From Chitinophagales bacterium (GTDB lineage Bacteria; Bacteroidota; Bacteroidia; Chitinophagales; Chitinophagaceae), in NCBI GenBank assembly GCA_017303855.1, contig JAFLBL010000004.1:1-64000 (forward strand): a stretch of DNA of 64,000 bases, in the 5' to 3' direction. Positions 15,462 through 24,775 of the stretch are shown here, piece after piece. How positions within the stretch are numbered: position 1 is the stretch's first letter; every line of letters starts with the position of its first letter. Both the position numbers and the translations under genes were made by a program. The notes under the pieces were generated by a model, which saw only the letters and a program-made list of their open reading frames with translations, ran no database searches and was not told where the DNA came from.

Positions 15462-16562
15462 TTATTTTTTCACGGTTACGGATACCCCGTTATACAGTTT
15501 GCCGTCCGCTTTCTGTATAAAGGTCTCATTGGCGGCGAGGCCGGACAGGATTTCCGTTTGTTCGCCATATACTTTTCCGGTTCTGACCCAGCGGAGCAGA
15601 GCGGTGTTATTACTGCTGATGGTATAAATACCGGTCAGCTGGTCATTCAATACCAGGCTGGAAGTGGGAACCAGTACTTTGCCGTTTGTCTGACTGGTTA
15701 CCGCAGCACCCGTTACCGGTATAAACACGTTTACATACATACCTGCGTACAGGTCTTTTTTCTGCGCATCGGGAATGCTGAGTTTAATTTCAAATTGTCC
15801 GCCGGTCATTTGGGAAGAGGGACTGATTTCATTTACCACGCATTCTATGGTTTTTCCCACCGCTTTTATTTCCACCTGTGCCTTACTGCCTTTTTTCAGC
15901 AGACCTACCTGGTCTTCACTTACAGTGGCGCTGATCTGCAACTGTGTATTTTGTTCCACTACCAGCAGGGGCATACCCGGGCTGGCCATATTTCCCTCAT
16001 CGGCAAGGCGCTGGGTTACCACCCCGTCGAAAGGGGCAGTGATGGTGGAGTAGGCACCAATGGCGTTTACTTCATTCTTCATCTGTGTAGCGGCTTCCAG
16101 CCTGGCTTTGGCCGCATTGTATTGCAGGGTTACATTATCGAGTTCTTTGGCGGACGCACTTTGTTTATTGTACAGATTGGTAAAGCGGTCAAAATCCTTC
16201 TGTGCATTTTTTACATTGGCTTCGGCTTCCAGAATGGCGGCGTTGGTCTGTGCTCTTTTGGCGCTGATGTCCTGGCTGCTGATACTGGCGAGTGTCTGAC
16301 CCCGTCTCACGCGGTCGCCCGTTTTTACATACATACGGGTAATGGTACCCATCAGCCGGGTGCTGAGTTGTGCGGTTTGCAGTGCTTCCACTTTTCCGCT
16401 GATGGCGATACCGCCATCCACATGACCACCCGGTGTGGCGGTATACACGGTTACGGCTGTGCCTGTGGCAGGGGCGGGTGTTTCCTTTTTTCCTTTACAG
16501 GAACTGAATAAAAGCATCCCGCTGATTATGAGTGTGCCTGTTATGTAATTGCTGTATGACAT
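15462..16562 (-). CDS. RND efflux periplasmic adaptor (membrane fusion) lipoprotein, 366 aa
   Basis: The N-terminus ends in a lipobox LLFSSC (Cys at residue 23), so it is probably anchored in the inner membrane. The adaptor order is complete: lipoyl half (ALQTAQLSTRLMGTITRMYVKTGDRVRRGQTLA, 60-93), a coiled hairpin (100-165), second lipoyl half (GAYSTITAPFDGVVTQRLADEGN, 170-190), beta-barrel and membrane-proximal domains to the end. It bridges the pump (20 bases downstream) and the TolC-like channel. Confidence 0.92.
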   Translation of the reverse strand: MSYSNYITGTLIISGMLLFSSCKGKKETPAPATGTAVTVYTATPGGHVDGGIAISGKVEALQTAQLSTRLMGTITRMYVKTGDRVRRGQTLASISSQDISAKRAQTNAAILEAEANVKNAQKDFDRFTNLYNKQSASAKELDNVTLQYNAAKARLEAATQMKNEVNAIGAYSTITAPFDGVVTQRLADEGNMASPGMPLLVVEQNTQLQISATVSEDQVGLLKKGSKAQVEIKAVGKTIECVVNEISPSSQMTGGQFEIKLSIPDAQKKDLYAGMYVNVFIPVTGAAVTSQTNGKVLVPTSSLVLNDQLTGIYTISSNNTALLRWVRTGKVYGEQTEILSGLAANETFIQKADGKLYNGVSVTVKK

Positions 16563-16572
16563 ATCGGTTCGT

Positions 16573-17913
16573 TTAGTTTTTTTGTGTAGAGGTTAAAAAA
16601 CGGATATAAGCCGCCGTACTGTTGAAACTGAATACGGCCTGTGCTTTTCCTAATTGTTGTTGGGAGAGTTGCGTCTGTGCCTGCAGTACATCAGTACTAT
16701 TGACCAGTCCCTGTTCATAGCGGTCCTGCAGAATCCGCAGGGCCTCCGTAGCATTATCTATTGCGGCGGATTGTTGTCTGATTTTAAACCGGGCATCTTC
16801 GAGGTCACGGTTTGTTTTATTAAGCTCCAGCTGACTCTGTGCCTGCTGATTTGCGAGTTGCCCGGCGAGTTTGCTCAATTCCGTCTGTTGCGTACTGATT
16901 TTGTTTTTAGTACTGTTGCCTTTAAAAATATCCCAGGATAATTGCAAGCCGGCGAGGTAGGAGCCGGCGCCAAAACCTGTCAGCCGGTAATCATTTACCT
17001 GGTAGGAAGCAAAAGCATTGATACGGGGCAGGTAACTTTTCTCCGCTGATTTTATCATCAGGCTGCCGGCTTCCATCGCTTTTTTCATGGCGGCAAAATC
17101 AGCCCTGTCTTCAGGTATCGTGGTTGCGGCGGATTCCGTGTTACCGGATTGTACCGGTTCGGCTGTATATACCGTGCCTAACGGACGTCCCATCAGCAGG
17201 CTCAGGTAATCGGACGCATTGCGGATATTGCTGGCCGTTTCAGCCAGGTTTGTTTCCACTGTATGTATCCATACTTTTACATTCAGGGCATCCGACTTCT
17301 GCATGAGACCTTCCTGTACACGGTTATTGGTAAATGTATACATGGCATTGGCACTGCGTAAGGCTTCTTTCAGTACTTTCTCCGCTTCATAGACCAGTTG
17401 CAGTTGCAGGTAGGCTTTCTCCACTTCGTACGTGAGGTACTCGGCCGTACGTTTTGTTTTTAACCGGTAAATGCCTTCCTGTGCGGTTACGGCTTTACGC
17501 ATATATACAAGGTCCATGTTCAGCAGGGGTTGTTTTACCTGTAAGCGGCCGCTGTAATCACCGGAGGCGCCGGGTTTGTTCAGCAGGTCGGGATTAAAAT
17601 CCTTTTGCTGTACCACCTGTTGCTGCATTTTAAATCCGAAAGCATTCAATGGATTATTGCTGCTAAGTGCCGTAAAGGAGAAATCAGCCTGCGGCAAATA
17701 AATGGCGTCCATCTCTTTGGTTTTCGCGGTGGCGATTTTCTCATCGAGCCGGTTCAATCCGAGATCACGGTTATTAGCCAGTGTACTGTCGGTGGCTTCT
17801 TTCAGGGTTAATAAAACGGCGGGCTGTTGGGCCATGGCACCTGATGCAAACAGGAACAATCCTGCGATCAGTCCGGCCACCCGGTTCAGCCCTTTTCTTT
17901 TTGTATACATCAT
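16573..17913 (-). CDS. TolC-family outer membrane channel protein, 446 aa
   Basis: First gene of the efflux operon. The signal peptide is residues 1-28 (ending ASGAMAQ). The rest shows the duplicated TolC pattern of long helices and short beta strands, with the typical end segments (LQDRYEQGLVNSTDVLQAQTQL). It forms the exit channel for the RND pump. A good -7 element and a Crp/Fnr-like palindrome lie upstream (17931-17974). Confidence 0.92.
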   Translation of the reverse strand: MMYTKRKGLNRVAGLIAGLFLFASGAMAQQPAVLLTLKEATDSTLANNRDLGLNRLDEKIATAKTKEMDAIYLPQADFSFTALSSNNPLNAFGFKMQQQVVQQKDFNPDLLNKPGASGDYSGRLQVKQPLLNMDLVYMRKAVTAQEGIYRLKTKRTAEYLTYEVEKAYLQLQLVYEAEKVLKEALRSANAMYTFTNNRVQEGLMQKSDALNVKVWIHTVETNLAETASNIRNASDYLSLLMGRPLGTVYTAEPVQSGNTESAATTIPEDRADFAAMKKAMEAGSLMIKSAEKSYLPRINAFASYQVNDYRLTGFGAGSYLAGLQLSWDIFKGNSTKNKISTQQTELSKLAGQLANQQAQSQLELNKTNRDLEDARFKIRQQSAAIDNATEALRILQDRYEQGLVNSTDVLQAQTQLSQQQLGKAQAVFSFNSTAAYIRFLTSTQKN

Positions 17914-17930
17914 GCGCGATTAATTTCGGG

Positions 17931-17974
17931 CAAAACTATACGCGCGGTACTGTTGCTGCCGTGACATATATCAC
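17931..17974 (-). promoter_or_regulatory. Efflux operon promoter with Crp/Fnr-like activator site
   Basis: Read on the minus strand, TAGTTTTG (17931-17938) is a perfect TAnnTTTG -7 element. Behind it, GTGACATATATCAC (17961-17974) is a GTGA-N6-TCAC palindrome, the half-site pattern of Crp/Fnr regulators. Its centre is about 41-43 bases from the expected transcription start, the classical class II activator position. Confidence 0.6.
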
Positions 17975-18043
17975 GAAGAAGTGGGCTTACAAGTCTCTTT
18001 TTTTCATTGGAGAATGGCGGTTGAGTAATATATTTTATCTTTA

Positions 18044-18057
18044 GTGATCAAGGTCAC
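18044..18057 (+). promoter_or_regulatory. Second Crp/Fnr-like palindrome, methyltransferase side
   Basis: GTGATCAAGGTCAC is another GTGA-N6-TCAC site. It directly follows a weak -7-like TATCTTTA (18036-18043) for the divergent methyltransferase gene, so binding here would rather block than activate that promoter. Confidence 0.5.
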
Positions 18058-18102
18058 GCAGCATCATTTTTTTTAAGAGCAAACAGAAACCAAAATTGAA
18101 AT

Positions 18103-18906
18103 ATGCAAAAAGAATACAATGACTATTTTGAAGCCAACCGGCAGCTCTGGAATCAACGCACCATGGCACATCGTGATTCCGCTTTTTATAACCGGGCCGG
18201 TTTTCTGAAAGGGGAGCGGGTGCTTACCCCGATTGAACTGAATGAACTGGGAAATATAAACGGTAAAACCTTGTTGCATCTTCAGTGTCATTTCGGAATG
18301 GACAGTCTGGACCTGGCCCGGATGGGTGCCGTGGTTACCGGCGTTGATTTATCCGATGAAGCCATACGCGAGGCCCGGCTGTTAAGTGAAGAAGCGGGGG
18401 TGAACGCGCGGTTCATCTGTAGTAATATATATGACCTGGAGCAGCACCTGGACGAAACCTTCGATGTAGTATTTACCAGTTATGGTACCATCGGCTGGTT
18501 GCCCGATCTGGACAAATGGGCCGGACTGATTGCCCGATATCTCAAACCCGGCGGTCGTTTTTATTTTGCCGAATTTCATCCGGTACTCTGGATGTTTGAC
18601 GATGATTTTACACATATACAATATTCATATGAGAACAGGGAGCTGATCGTAACTGAAAACCAGGGCACGTATACGGATCGTGAAGCGCCGATAACCGGAA
18701 AGGAGTACAGCTGGAATCATAGTATCAGTGAGGTACTGAACGCGCTGATCGGGGCCGGACTGCAACCGGAGTTCTTTAACGAGCACATGTATTCGCCGTA
18801 CAGTTGTTTCCGGAATATGACAGAAACAACGCCGGGTAAATGGGAAATCAGGGGCATGGAAGGTAAGTTGCCGATGGTGTATAGTTTATCAGCCGTTAAA
18901 CAATAA
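18103..18906 (+). CDS. SAM-dependent class I methyltransferase, 267 aa
   Basis: Rossmann-type methyltransferase. Motif I is LLHLQCHFGMDSLDLARMG (about residues 58-76), the acidic ribose-binding residue comes from VTGVDLSDEAI, motif II/III covers FDVVFTSYGTIGWLPDL and KPGGRFYFAEFHP. The substrate is unknown. The length and the HFGMDSL variant of the glycine motif fit a group common in Bacteroidota. It diverges from the efflux operon and shares a control region with two Crp/Fnr-like sites. Confidence 0.88.
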   Translation: MQKEYNDYFEANRQLWNQRTMAHRDSAFYNRAGFLKGERVLTPIELNELGNINGKTLLHLQCHFGMDSLDLARMGAVVTGVDLSDEAIREARLLSEEAGVNARFICSNIYDLEQHLDETFDVVFTSYGTIGWLPDLDKWAGLIARYLKPGGRFYFAEFHPVLWMFDDDFTHIQYSYENRELIVTENQGTYTDREAPITGKEYSWNHSISEVLNALIGAGLQPEFFNEHMYSPYSCFRNMTETTPGKWEIRGMEGKLPMVYSLSAVKQ

Positions 18907-18942
18907 GCAAATCCCTTATCTTCGCAGCGAAAATTCTCCTCT

Positions 18943-19656
18943 ATGTTACCAAAGTACAAACGCATCCTCCTCAAACTTTCCGGTGAAGCTTTAATGGGTA
19001 ATAAAAGTTTCGGTTTTGATACCGATGTGATTGCCCAGTATGCACAGGATATCAAGTCTATTACCGACCTGGGGGTACAGGTGGCGGTTGTGATCGGCGG
19101 AGGTAATATTTACAGGGGAATGAATGAAGCGGATACGGGGATCGAAAGAGCGCATGGGGATTATATGGGAATGCTGGCCACGGTCATCAATGGTATGGCT
19201 TTGCAGGCAGGCCTGGAACGTATCGGGGTGTATACCCGTCTCCAGAGTGCGATCAAAATGGAACAGATTGCAGAGCCGTATATACGCCGCCGGGCCATCC
19301 GTCATGTGGAAAAGGGACGTGTGGTGATCTTTGGCGCCGGAACCGGTAATCCTTATTTTACAACAGATACAGCCGGCTCACTCAGGGCTATTGAAATCAA
19401 TGCCGATGTTATATTAAAGGGTACCCGGGTAGATGGTATTTATACCGCAGATCCTGAAAAAGACCCTACGGCTACAAAATACAATGTGATCACTTTCCAG
19501 GAATGTCTTTCCCAGAACCTGAAAGTGATGGATATGACTGCTTTTACCCTCTGTATGGAGAACAACCTGCCCATCATTGTCTTTAATATGAACAAAATCG
19601 ATAACCTCCGTCGTGTGGTTACCGGTGAAAAAGTGGGTACCCTGGTGCGGGGCTAA
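18943..19656 (+). CDS. pyrH: UMP kinase
   Basis: Bacterial UMP kinase of the amino-acid-kinase fold, 237 aa, making UDP in pyrimidine synthesis. Seen are the phosphate-binding [25 protein letters not shown], the UMP-contact segment [30 protein letters not shown] and [14 protein letters not shown]. In many genomes frr follows pyrH; here a coiled-coil membrane protein gene follows instead. Confidence 0.97.
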   Translation: MLPKYKRILLKLSGEALMGNKSFGFDTDVIAQYAQDIKSITDLGVQVAVVIGGGNIYRGMNEADTGIERAHGDYMGMLATVINGMALQAGLERIGVYTRLQSAIKMEQIAEPYIRRRAIRHVEKGRVVIFGAGTGNPYFTTDTAGSLRAIEINADVILKGTRVDGIYTADPEKDPTATKYNVITFQECLSQNLKVMDMTAFTLCMENNLPIIVFNMNKIDNLRRVVTGEKVGTLVRG

Positions 19657-19801
19657 ATAAGGGTTTTTCCGCAGGGTATTTACGATACTTTTATTCGCAG
19701 GGAATACTATCTTGTGCCCGCGCTAAAAGCACATCCTGTGAAAAACTATTGAAACCTATTTCCCGGATTTTTAATAGTTTACGAACCTGACTTAACCGTT
19801 T

Positions 19802-21142
19802 ATGCCCACCCTCTCTCTCTCTGTCATAGAGGTCATTATACTTATGCTGGGTGCCATCACCCTGGGCATTACTATTCATTTCTTTATTACGAGCCGTAAA
19901 TCCCTCAGGGATGTTACATCCGACGCTGCCGGAAAAGTGAACAAGGAACTCGAAGTCTGGAAGCTCAAATATTTCAACGATACGGAAGACCGTGACCGCG
20001 AACTGGACAAACTCCGTAAACGGGTACAGGATGCGGAGGAGAACAGCAATATTTATTCTATAGAGGCGGAGGAATTACGGGAAGCCAACCGGAAACTAAA
20101 GGCTGATCTGCAATCCGGCCAAGCCGGTAAACCGGTAGCTGACAACAGGGAGCTGGCCGAATTGCGCCGGCAGCTCGAAGAAGCCGAAGAGAACCTTACT
20201 ATTTACGGGATTGAAGCAGAGGAACAGCGGGCCAGTAATAAACTATTAAGAGCGGAGATAGAAGCGTTGAAGAAGAATAAAGGAACGACACCTGCACCGG
20301 CCACCGCGCAACGCGATACGGAACAGCTCCGTAAAAGAATGGAAGAAGCGGAAGCCAACAGTTCCGCCAATGCCCGGGAAGTAGAAGAACTCCGGATTGT
20401 AAACCAGAAACTGCAGACCGAAATTGAGTTGTTAAGACATATGCAGCAGCAGGAACCTGCAGCACCCGTTGGTAAACCGGATTATATGGAGCAACTCAGG
20501 CAGGCACGTACCAGTCTGCAGGAACATAATCAGCAGATCAGCATGCTCCTCGGGCAGATTGATCTGATGAAAGACACGGAGGAAAAGCAGCTGGAGCTGG
20601 TAAAGCAAAATGAGGAACTGGGTATTCAGGTGGAAGAACTGCAGTATAAACTGTCTCAGAAAGACAAAGAGATCAGTAATATACGGCAGAAGGAGCATCT
20701 TACCTCGGAGATGAATGCCATGCTGGACAGTGCCTACAGCGAGTTCAATGTATTACAACAGAAAATGCAGAAACTCGAGCAACAGGTAGCCGGATCCCGT
20801 AAGCTCAGCCTGGAGTATGAAGAGCTGAAGGAAGCCCATCAGAAAATCAGCCGCGATTTTGAAGAACAAAAAAACCGTTACCTGGCCAATGCGGACGAAA
20901 ACCGTCAGTTGAAAGCGGACCTTGCTGCATCGGAAGATCAGTTACGGGAAGCCGAGTTTCAACGGCAGCAACTGCAGAAGCGGGTTCTTTACCTGGAAGA
21001 GCTCAACAGTGACATGCAGGTGATGGTGGATGCCAATAAAAAACTGGAAAGTCAGCTTAAACGGATCGGTGAACTGGAAAGCATGCTCAATGTAATTGCG
21101 GAGGAGCGGGATCAGCTGATGCAGCGCAAATCAAATCTATAA
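19802..21142 (+). CDS. Membrane-anchored coiled-coil protein with internal repeats, 446 aa
   Basis: An N-terminal membrane helix (residues about 7-29) is followed by a nearly continuous coiled coil to residue 446, rich in Glu, Gln, Leu and Lys. Three repeats of about 55 residues are visible near residues 67-100, 121-155 and 175-207, each with the pattern LR-K/R-x-x-x-E-A-E then EEL/EEQ-R-x-x-N-x-K-L. Between the repeats are short Pro/Thr/Gly-rich linkers. It could be a cell-envelope scaffold, but there is no direct evidence. It follows pyrH by 145 bases. Confidence 0.8.
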   Translation: MPTLSLSVIEVIILMLGAITLGITIHFFITSRKSLRDVTSDAAGKVNKELEVWKLKYFNDTEDRDRELDKLRKRVQDAEENSNIYSIEAEELREANRKLKADLQSGQAGKPVADNRELAELRRQLEEAEENLTIYGIEAEEQRASNKLLRAEIEALKKNKGTTPAPATAQRDTEQLRKRMEEAEANSSANAREVEELRIVNQKLQTEIELLRHMQQQEPAAPVGKPDYMEQLRQARTSLQEHNQQISMLLGQIDLMKDTEEKQLELVKQNEELGIQVEELQYKLSQKDKEISNIRQKEHLTSEMNAMLDSAYSEFNVLQQKMQKLEQQVAGSRKLSLEYEELKEAHQKISRDFEEQKNRYLANADENRQLKADLAASEDQLREAEFQRQQLQKRVLYLEELNSDMQVMVDANKKLESQLKRIGELESMLNVIAEERDQLMQRKSNL

Positions 21143-21158
21143 TTCCCTTTATTTTCCT

Positions 21159-21198
21159 GAAAAAAAATAACCCGGTAGGTATTCCTGTCCGGGCTATT
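21159..21198 (-). terminator. Intrinsic terminator behind the THX gene
   Basis: On the minus strand AATAGCCCGG (21198-21189) pairs with CCGGGTTATT (21175-21166), followed by a T run. It may also serve the convergent coiled-coil gene. Confidence 0.8.
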
Positions 21199-21209
21199 CA
21201 GCTAATCGC

Positions 21210-21329
21210 TTAACTGCTTTTCTTGGCGGCTGTTTTCTTTTTAACAGCCGGAGAAACGGCCGGGCGGCTTTTGCCGAATGAGCCCTTGAAGCGTTTTCCT
21301 TTTGCGGTTTTTTTATCTCCTCTTCCCAT
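21210..21329 (-). CDS. 30S ribosomal protein THX, 39 aa
   Basis: The translation begins MGRGDKKTAKGKRFKGSFGK and then SRP, the signature of the very basic THX family found in the small subunit of Thermus and Bacteroidota (MGKGDKKT-KGKI-x-GSYGKTRP). The tail (residues 24-39) is Ala/Lys/Ser-rich and longer than the shortest family members. In Thermus THX sits in a pocket of the 30S head. The gene has its own terminator and lies beside the HU gene. Confidence 0.88.
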   Translation of the reverse strand: MGRGDKKTAKGKRFKGSFGKSRPAVSPAVKKKTAAKKSS

Positions 21330-21375
21330 GATTGATTGTTTTAATTTGATTTTGTGCAAAAATACGGCTTTCTAT

Positions 21376-21418
21376 AAAAAAAGCCCCGGTAACTGCTATT
21401 GCCACAGGAGCTTTTTTT
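21376..21418 (-). terminator. Terminator between HU and THX genes
   Basis: A hairpin with arms around 21382-21393 and 21402-21413 flanked by A7 on one side and T7 on the other can stop transcripts from either strand; by position it ends the HU transcript. Confidence 0.7.
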
Positions 21419-21435
21419 GTTCAGTAGTACGGGTA

Positions 21436-21705
21436 TTATAATTTTCCGGCAAGTTCCTTACCAGCTTTAAACTTAGCTACTTTACGGGCTTTAATCTTGA
21501 TTACGGCACCGGTTTGCGGGTTACGGCCATTGCGGGCAATTCTTTTTGATACGGAGAAAGTGCCAAAACCCACCAGGGTTACTTTTCCACCGGCTTTCAG
21601 GGTCTTGGTAACTGCCTCCACGAATGAATCGAGGACGGTATTGGCCTGTGTTTTAGTAATTCCTGCATCTTCAGATACTTTCGCAATCAATTCTGCTTTG
21701 TTCAT
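21436..21705 (-). CDS. HU family DNA-binding protein, 89 aa
   Basis: A histone-like, DNA-bending HU protein. It starts MNKAELIAKVSEDAGITKTQ, carries the GFGTFSVSKRIARNGRNPQTG arm with the DNA-intercalating Pro (NPQTG), and ends with a typical AKFKAGKELAGKL. The ATG at 21705 gives the canonical length; longer in-frame starts add unrelated residues. A good promoter lies at 21739-21767. Confidence 0.96.
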   Translation of the reverse strand: MNKAELIAKVSEDAGITKTQANTVLDSFVEAVTKTLKAGGKVTLVGFGTFSVSKRIARNGRNPQTGAVIKIKARKVAKFKAGKELAGKL

Positions 21706-21738
21706 GATATGATAGTTTATGTGATTTAGTAACGGCGG

Positions 21739-21767
21739 CAAATTTATAGGCTTTTTCATCCCCTCAA
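21739..21767 (-). promoter_or_regulatory. Predicted promoter of the HU gene
   Basis: On the minus strand TAAATTTG (21739-21746) matches the -7 consensus TAnnTTTG, with a TTG (21765-21767) as -33 element at suitable spacing. Confidence 0.55.
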
Positions 21768-21987
21768 AAAAAAATATCCGGTGTATACTTACCTGCCGAT
21801 TCCCGGGAACCCGCACCCAATAAGGATTTCAGCGGTATGTTGGTAAATTCCGGCTGATCTTATTTTTTCCGGAAAGGCTGAAAGTCTTGCCCGTAAAGGG
21901 TTTCGGCCGTTATGTCCGCTCAAACACAGGGCTGGAGCGGGTTTGCCGCACCTGTTCATACGCTGCTGCTTTTTTTCTTTTGCACAA

Positions 21988-22293
21988 TCAATGCACAAGC
22001 TGCATCAGGGTGCGGACAGCAATAAACTGGTTGCCCCATTTATCCATCGCTTTCTGCCGCATGGTAGCGGCATATTTTGTCATATACCGGTTATAGAGAG
22101 CCCTGCTTTCCGCATGGTATTGTACCGCGTAAGTGATGCCTTCTTCATCATCGGCTTCCACGAGATGGAGGATCACCGCGTGGGTAAAACAACCGGTATT
22201 GACCAGGTCGGGAATATGTTCTTCCTTGAGCCAACGGAGCCAGGCAGCGGCAATCGCGTGATTGACTTTAGTGGTTACATTGTACACGATCAT
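21988..22293 (-). CDS. DUF4286 family protein, 101 aa
   Basis: A small dimeric ferredoxin-like (stress-response A/B barrel type) protein. It has MIVYNVTTKVNHAIAAAWLRWLKEEHIPDLVNTGCF at the N-terminus and the mid-segment YAVQYHAESRALYNRYM, both typical of DUF4286. No function is established. The gene follows the DUF2339 gene with 8 bases between them. The 21768-21987 gap upstream of HU shows nothing else. Confidence 0.85.
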   Translation of the reverse strand: MIVYNVTTKVNHAIAAAWLRWLKEEHIPDLVNTGCFTHAVILHLVEADDEEGITYAVQYHAESRALYNRYMTKYAATMRQKAMDKWGNQFIAVRTLMQLVH

Positions 22294-22301
22294 GCTGCAA
22301 A

Positions 22302-24707
22302 TTACTCTTCCCGTTTATTATCCAGGATGATTTTTTTCAGCCGCTGGTACATAAACGATACGGCCAGCAACAGTACACCCAGTAATATAAACGCGGCAAT
22401 CTTTCCGCCCGGAGGAATATTGACAATGTCGTACAGGAATAATTTGGCTATACTGATGGTAAATAAAGTAAGCGAGATAATCCTAAGGGGTTTAAAATCC
22501 TTCTTCATACCCAGCCACATCATGGCAAAGGAACACAGCCCCCAGAGAATACTCAACCCGGCTTTATAATACAGATTCTCCCACCAGGCCCAGTCATCCG
22601 CATCCCGGTAATTAGTATGGAAAATCAACAGGTACATTTCCACGCTCAGTACCAGCACAACTGAGCTGGCCAGTATCCAGGCGGCCATTTCCCGGTACTC
22701 TTTCCAGGAGGTCGTACCCTTTGCAAAAAGCATACGGGTCAGCTGGTATAATAGCCAGAGCAGCAGCAGCGCCGCCACCCACTGTGCGGTAAAAAAGAGT
22801 CCCTGGTTGTTACGCGCCAGGAAAACAGAATAAGTCTGCATGGAGGGCAGGCCGATAATAAAAATACTCAGGCTGTAAATGGTCAGCCCCACACGGAGCA
22901 TCGGGGCCGCTTTGTCATTTCTGAAAATCCATAATAACAACAATACAAAAAGGTAACTGTAGCACTGCCAGTAAATGGTGCTGGCCGGTACATCCGGATT
23001 ATGCACGCTGAACTGAAAGCCGATTTCGAGTATGCCTGACAGATAGGCGGTGAGAATGCCCGCTTTTAACGCCACTTTACTCACCGGCTGATTTGCCAGT
23101 GTGGTAAAGAAAACGCCTTCTTCTTCACGTTTAATAAGTTTGTAATAGAGCAGCAGGGCGGTTGCCGCGACCAGAGATGTAATAAAGCCCTTGTTCAGCA
23201 GTACCGGCATCGGGTCATGACTGAACAAATAAACCTGCTGCCAGGTATTGAGCAGACTGGCCAGCATCAGCAGACAAATCAGCAACGATCCGTTTTTCAG
23301 TAACCTGATCCGGGAGCGCAGGTACAGCCAGAACAGCACCCCCATTTCCGCCGCCCAGAAAAGGGTGACCTGGTTGCCGTCAAACTGCACTGGTGCCGCC
23401 AGGGAAAGAAAACTGACACTGAGCCCGATCAGGAGTGACACAAAGTTCCGGTCTGTACTTTTTTGGTTATAAAAGAAAGCGGCCAGCGCGAGGTTGAAGA
23501 GTCCCGTAAGCGTGGTGAACAATCCTTTATAATTAGTTCCTTCCCCGGGATCGAGGATCAGCATGCCCGCCAGGTAGTAAAGCGCGCTGGTACTCAGCAG
23601 CAATACAAAATCAAAGCCCGTAAATTTTTCTTTCAGCCGGATTGTATTGATGATGTGCATGGCGACAAACAGCAGGTAGAATATAGTGGCAAATAACAGC
23701 GCATCGGCTTTGGGCAAGGGTTCTTTATCGAATAAAAGCCATTCGCCCAGCCAGCTGCCATAGATGATCGTGGTAAACACTAAAGCGATTGTATTGATCG
23801 CCGGCCAGCGTTTAAACCAGGCGAGCACCATCAGCCCCGTATTGAGAATGGTTAGATAGGTAAAGAGCGCCGAATAATTATTCTGCCCGGTGCTTACAAG
23901 AAAGGGTGTAATAAAACCACCGATTGTGGCCAGTATGGCCAGTTCCTGCCGGTTATAATACAGGGAGAGTACCACCCCGAGTCCGGAGATTATCACCATA
24001 ATGATAAAGGCGGTGATCTGACTGATCAGGTGATACTGGTGAAAGGCAAAGGCAATACTGAAATAGAAAACGGATAAGCCGCCACCTACGAGCACGGAAC
24101 TGAATGACCGGTAACTGTTCCGGAAATAATGCGCCAGTCCGATCAGGATACCTCCGCATATCAATCCGGTTATAACCCGTCCTGTTTCATTGATCCAGTC
24201 TTTATCAATGGCGTATTTAATAAAAAAGGCAATTCCCAATACCAGTACCGCGATACCGATTTTGTTGGCAATATTTTCCCCGATAAATTTTTCCAGATCA
24301 GTATTGGCCGGATTGTCTTTTGTAATGAATGAAGGCTGATAGGCCGGTTTGCTTTTTTCTTTTTCGGGCAGCGGTGGCGGTTGTTTCAGGATATCGGGTA
24401 AGGTTGGTTTACCCGCGGTACTTATACCGGATGACGGTGGCTGAACCGGTTCTTGATTGATGATAACCGGGTTGGGGACGATCTCTTTCTTAACTTCAGG
24501 CACAACCGGTTTTACAGGCTCCACGGGAGGCACAGCCGGTTTGGTTTCTTTTTCCTCCTGCCGGAGTCTGACTACTTCCTTATTCAGTTGTTTTAACTGG
24601 TTGTTCAGGGATTCAAGCAGTTGCTGTTGCGTATCACTTTTATCGTTCAGCTTTACTAAGTAGTAAATAACCACGATAGTGACGATAAGCACTAAAATAA
24701 CTTCCAT
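22302..24707 (-). CDS. DUF2339 multi-pass membrane protein, 801 aa
   Basis: A short N-terminal helix (residues 2-19), a coiled segment (25-50) and a Pro-rich linker (55-125) precede about 20 or more membrane helices from residue 145 to the end, ending in the cytoplasmic basic tail. The first membrane repeats contain FIGENIANKIGIAVLVLGIAFFIKYAIDKDWI, a DUF2339 landmark. Function is unknown. The ATG at 24707 is preferred over 24728, which adds seven residues. Confidence 0.88.
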   Translation of the reverse strand: MEVILVLIVTIVVIYYLVKLNDKSDTQQQLLESLNNQLKQLNKEVVRLRQEEKETKPAVPPVEPVKPVVPEVKKEIVPNPVIINQEPVQPPSSGISTAGKPTLPDILKQPPPLPEKEKSKPAYQPSFITKDNPANTDLEKFIGENIANKIGIAVLVLGIAFFIKYAIDKDWINETGRVITGLICGGILIGLAHYFRNSYRSFSSVLVGGGLSVFYFSIAFAFHQYHLISQITAFIIMVIISGLGVVLSLYYNRQELAILATIGGFITPFLVSTGQNNYSALFTYLTILNTGLMVLAWFKRWPAINTIALVFTTIIYGSWLGEWLLFDKEPLPKADALLFATIFYLLFVAMHIINTIRLKEKFTGFDFVLLLSTSALYYLAGMLILDPGEGTNYKGLFTTLTGLFNLALAAFFYNQKSTDRNFVSLLIGLSVSFLSLAAPVQFDGNQVTLFWAAEMGVLFWLYLRSRIRLLKNGSLLICLLMLASLLNTWQQVYLFSHDPMPVLLNKGFITSLVAATALLLYYKLIKREEEGVFFTTLANQPVSKVALKAGILTAYLSGILEIGFQFSVHNPDVPASTIYWQCYSYLFVLLLLWIFRNDKAAPMLRVGLTIYSLSIFIIGLPSMQTYSVFLARNNQGLFFTAQWVAALLLLWLLYQLTRMLFAKGTTSWKEYREMAAWILASSVVLVLSVEMYLLIFHTNYRDADDWAWWENLYYKAGLSILWGLCSFAMMWLGMKKDFKPLRIISLTLFTISIAKLFLYDIVNIPPGGKIAAFILLGVLLLAVSFMYQRLKKIILDNKREE

Positions 24708-24775
24708 GTTGCAGGTTTGGGTGATCAATCATGGCCGCTTGCTCAGGAGGTAAAAAAATACAGGTGGTGGCCGTG

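Noticed and set aside
15558..16511. A 317-codon open frame opposite the efflux adaptor gene
   Set aside because: Same kind of antisense shadow; adaptor motifs are on the minus strand.
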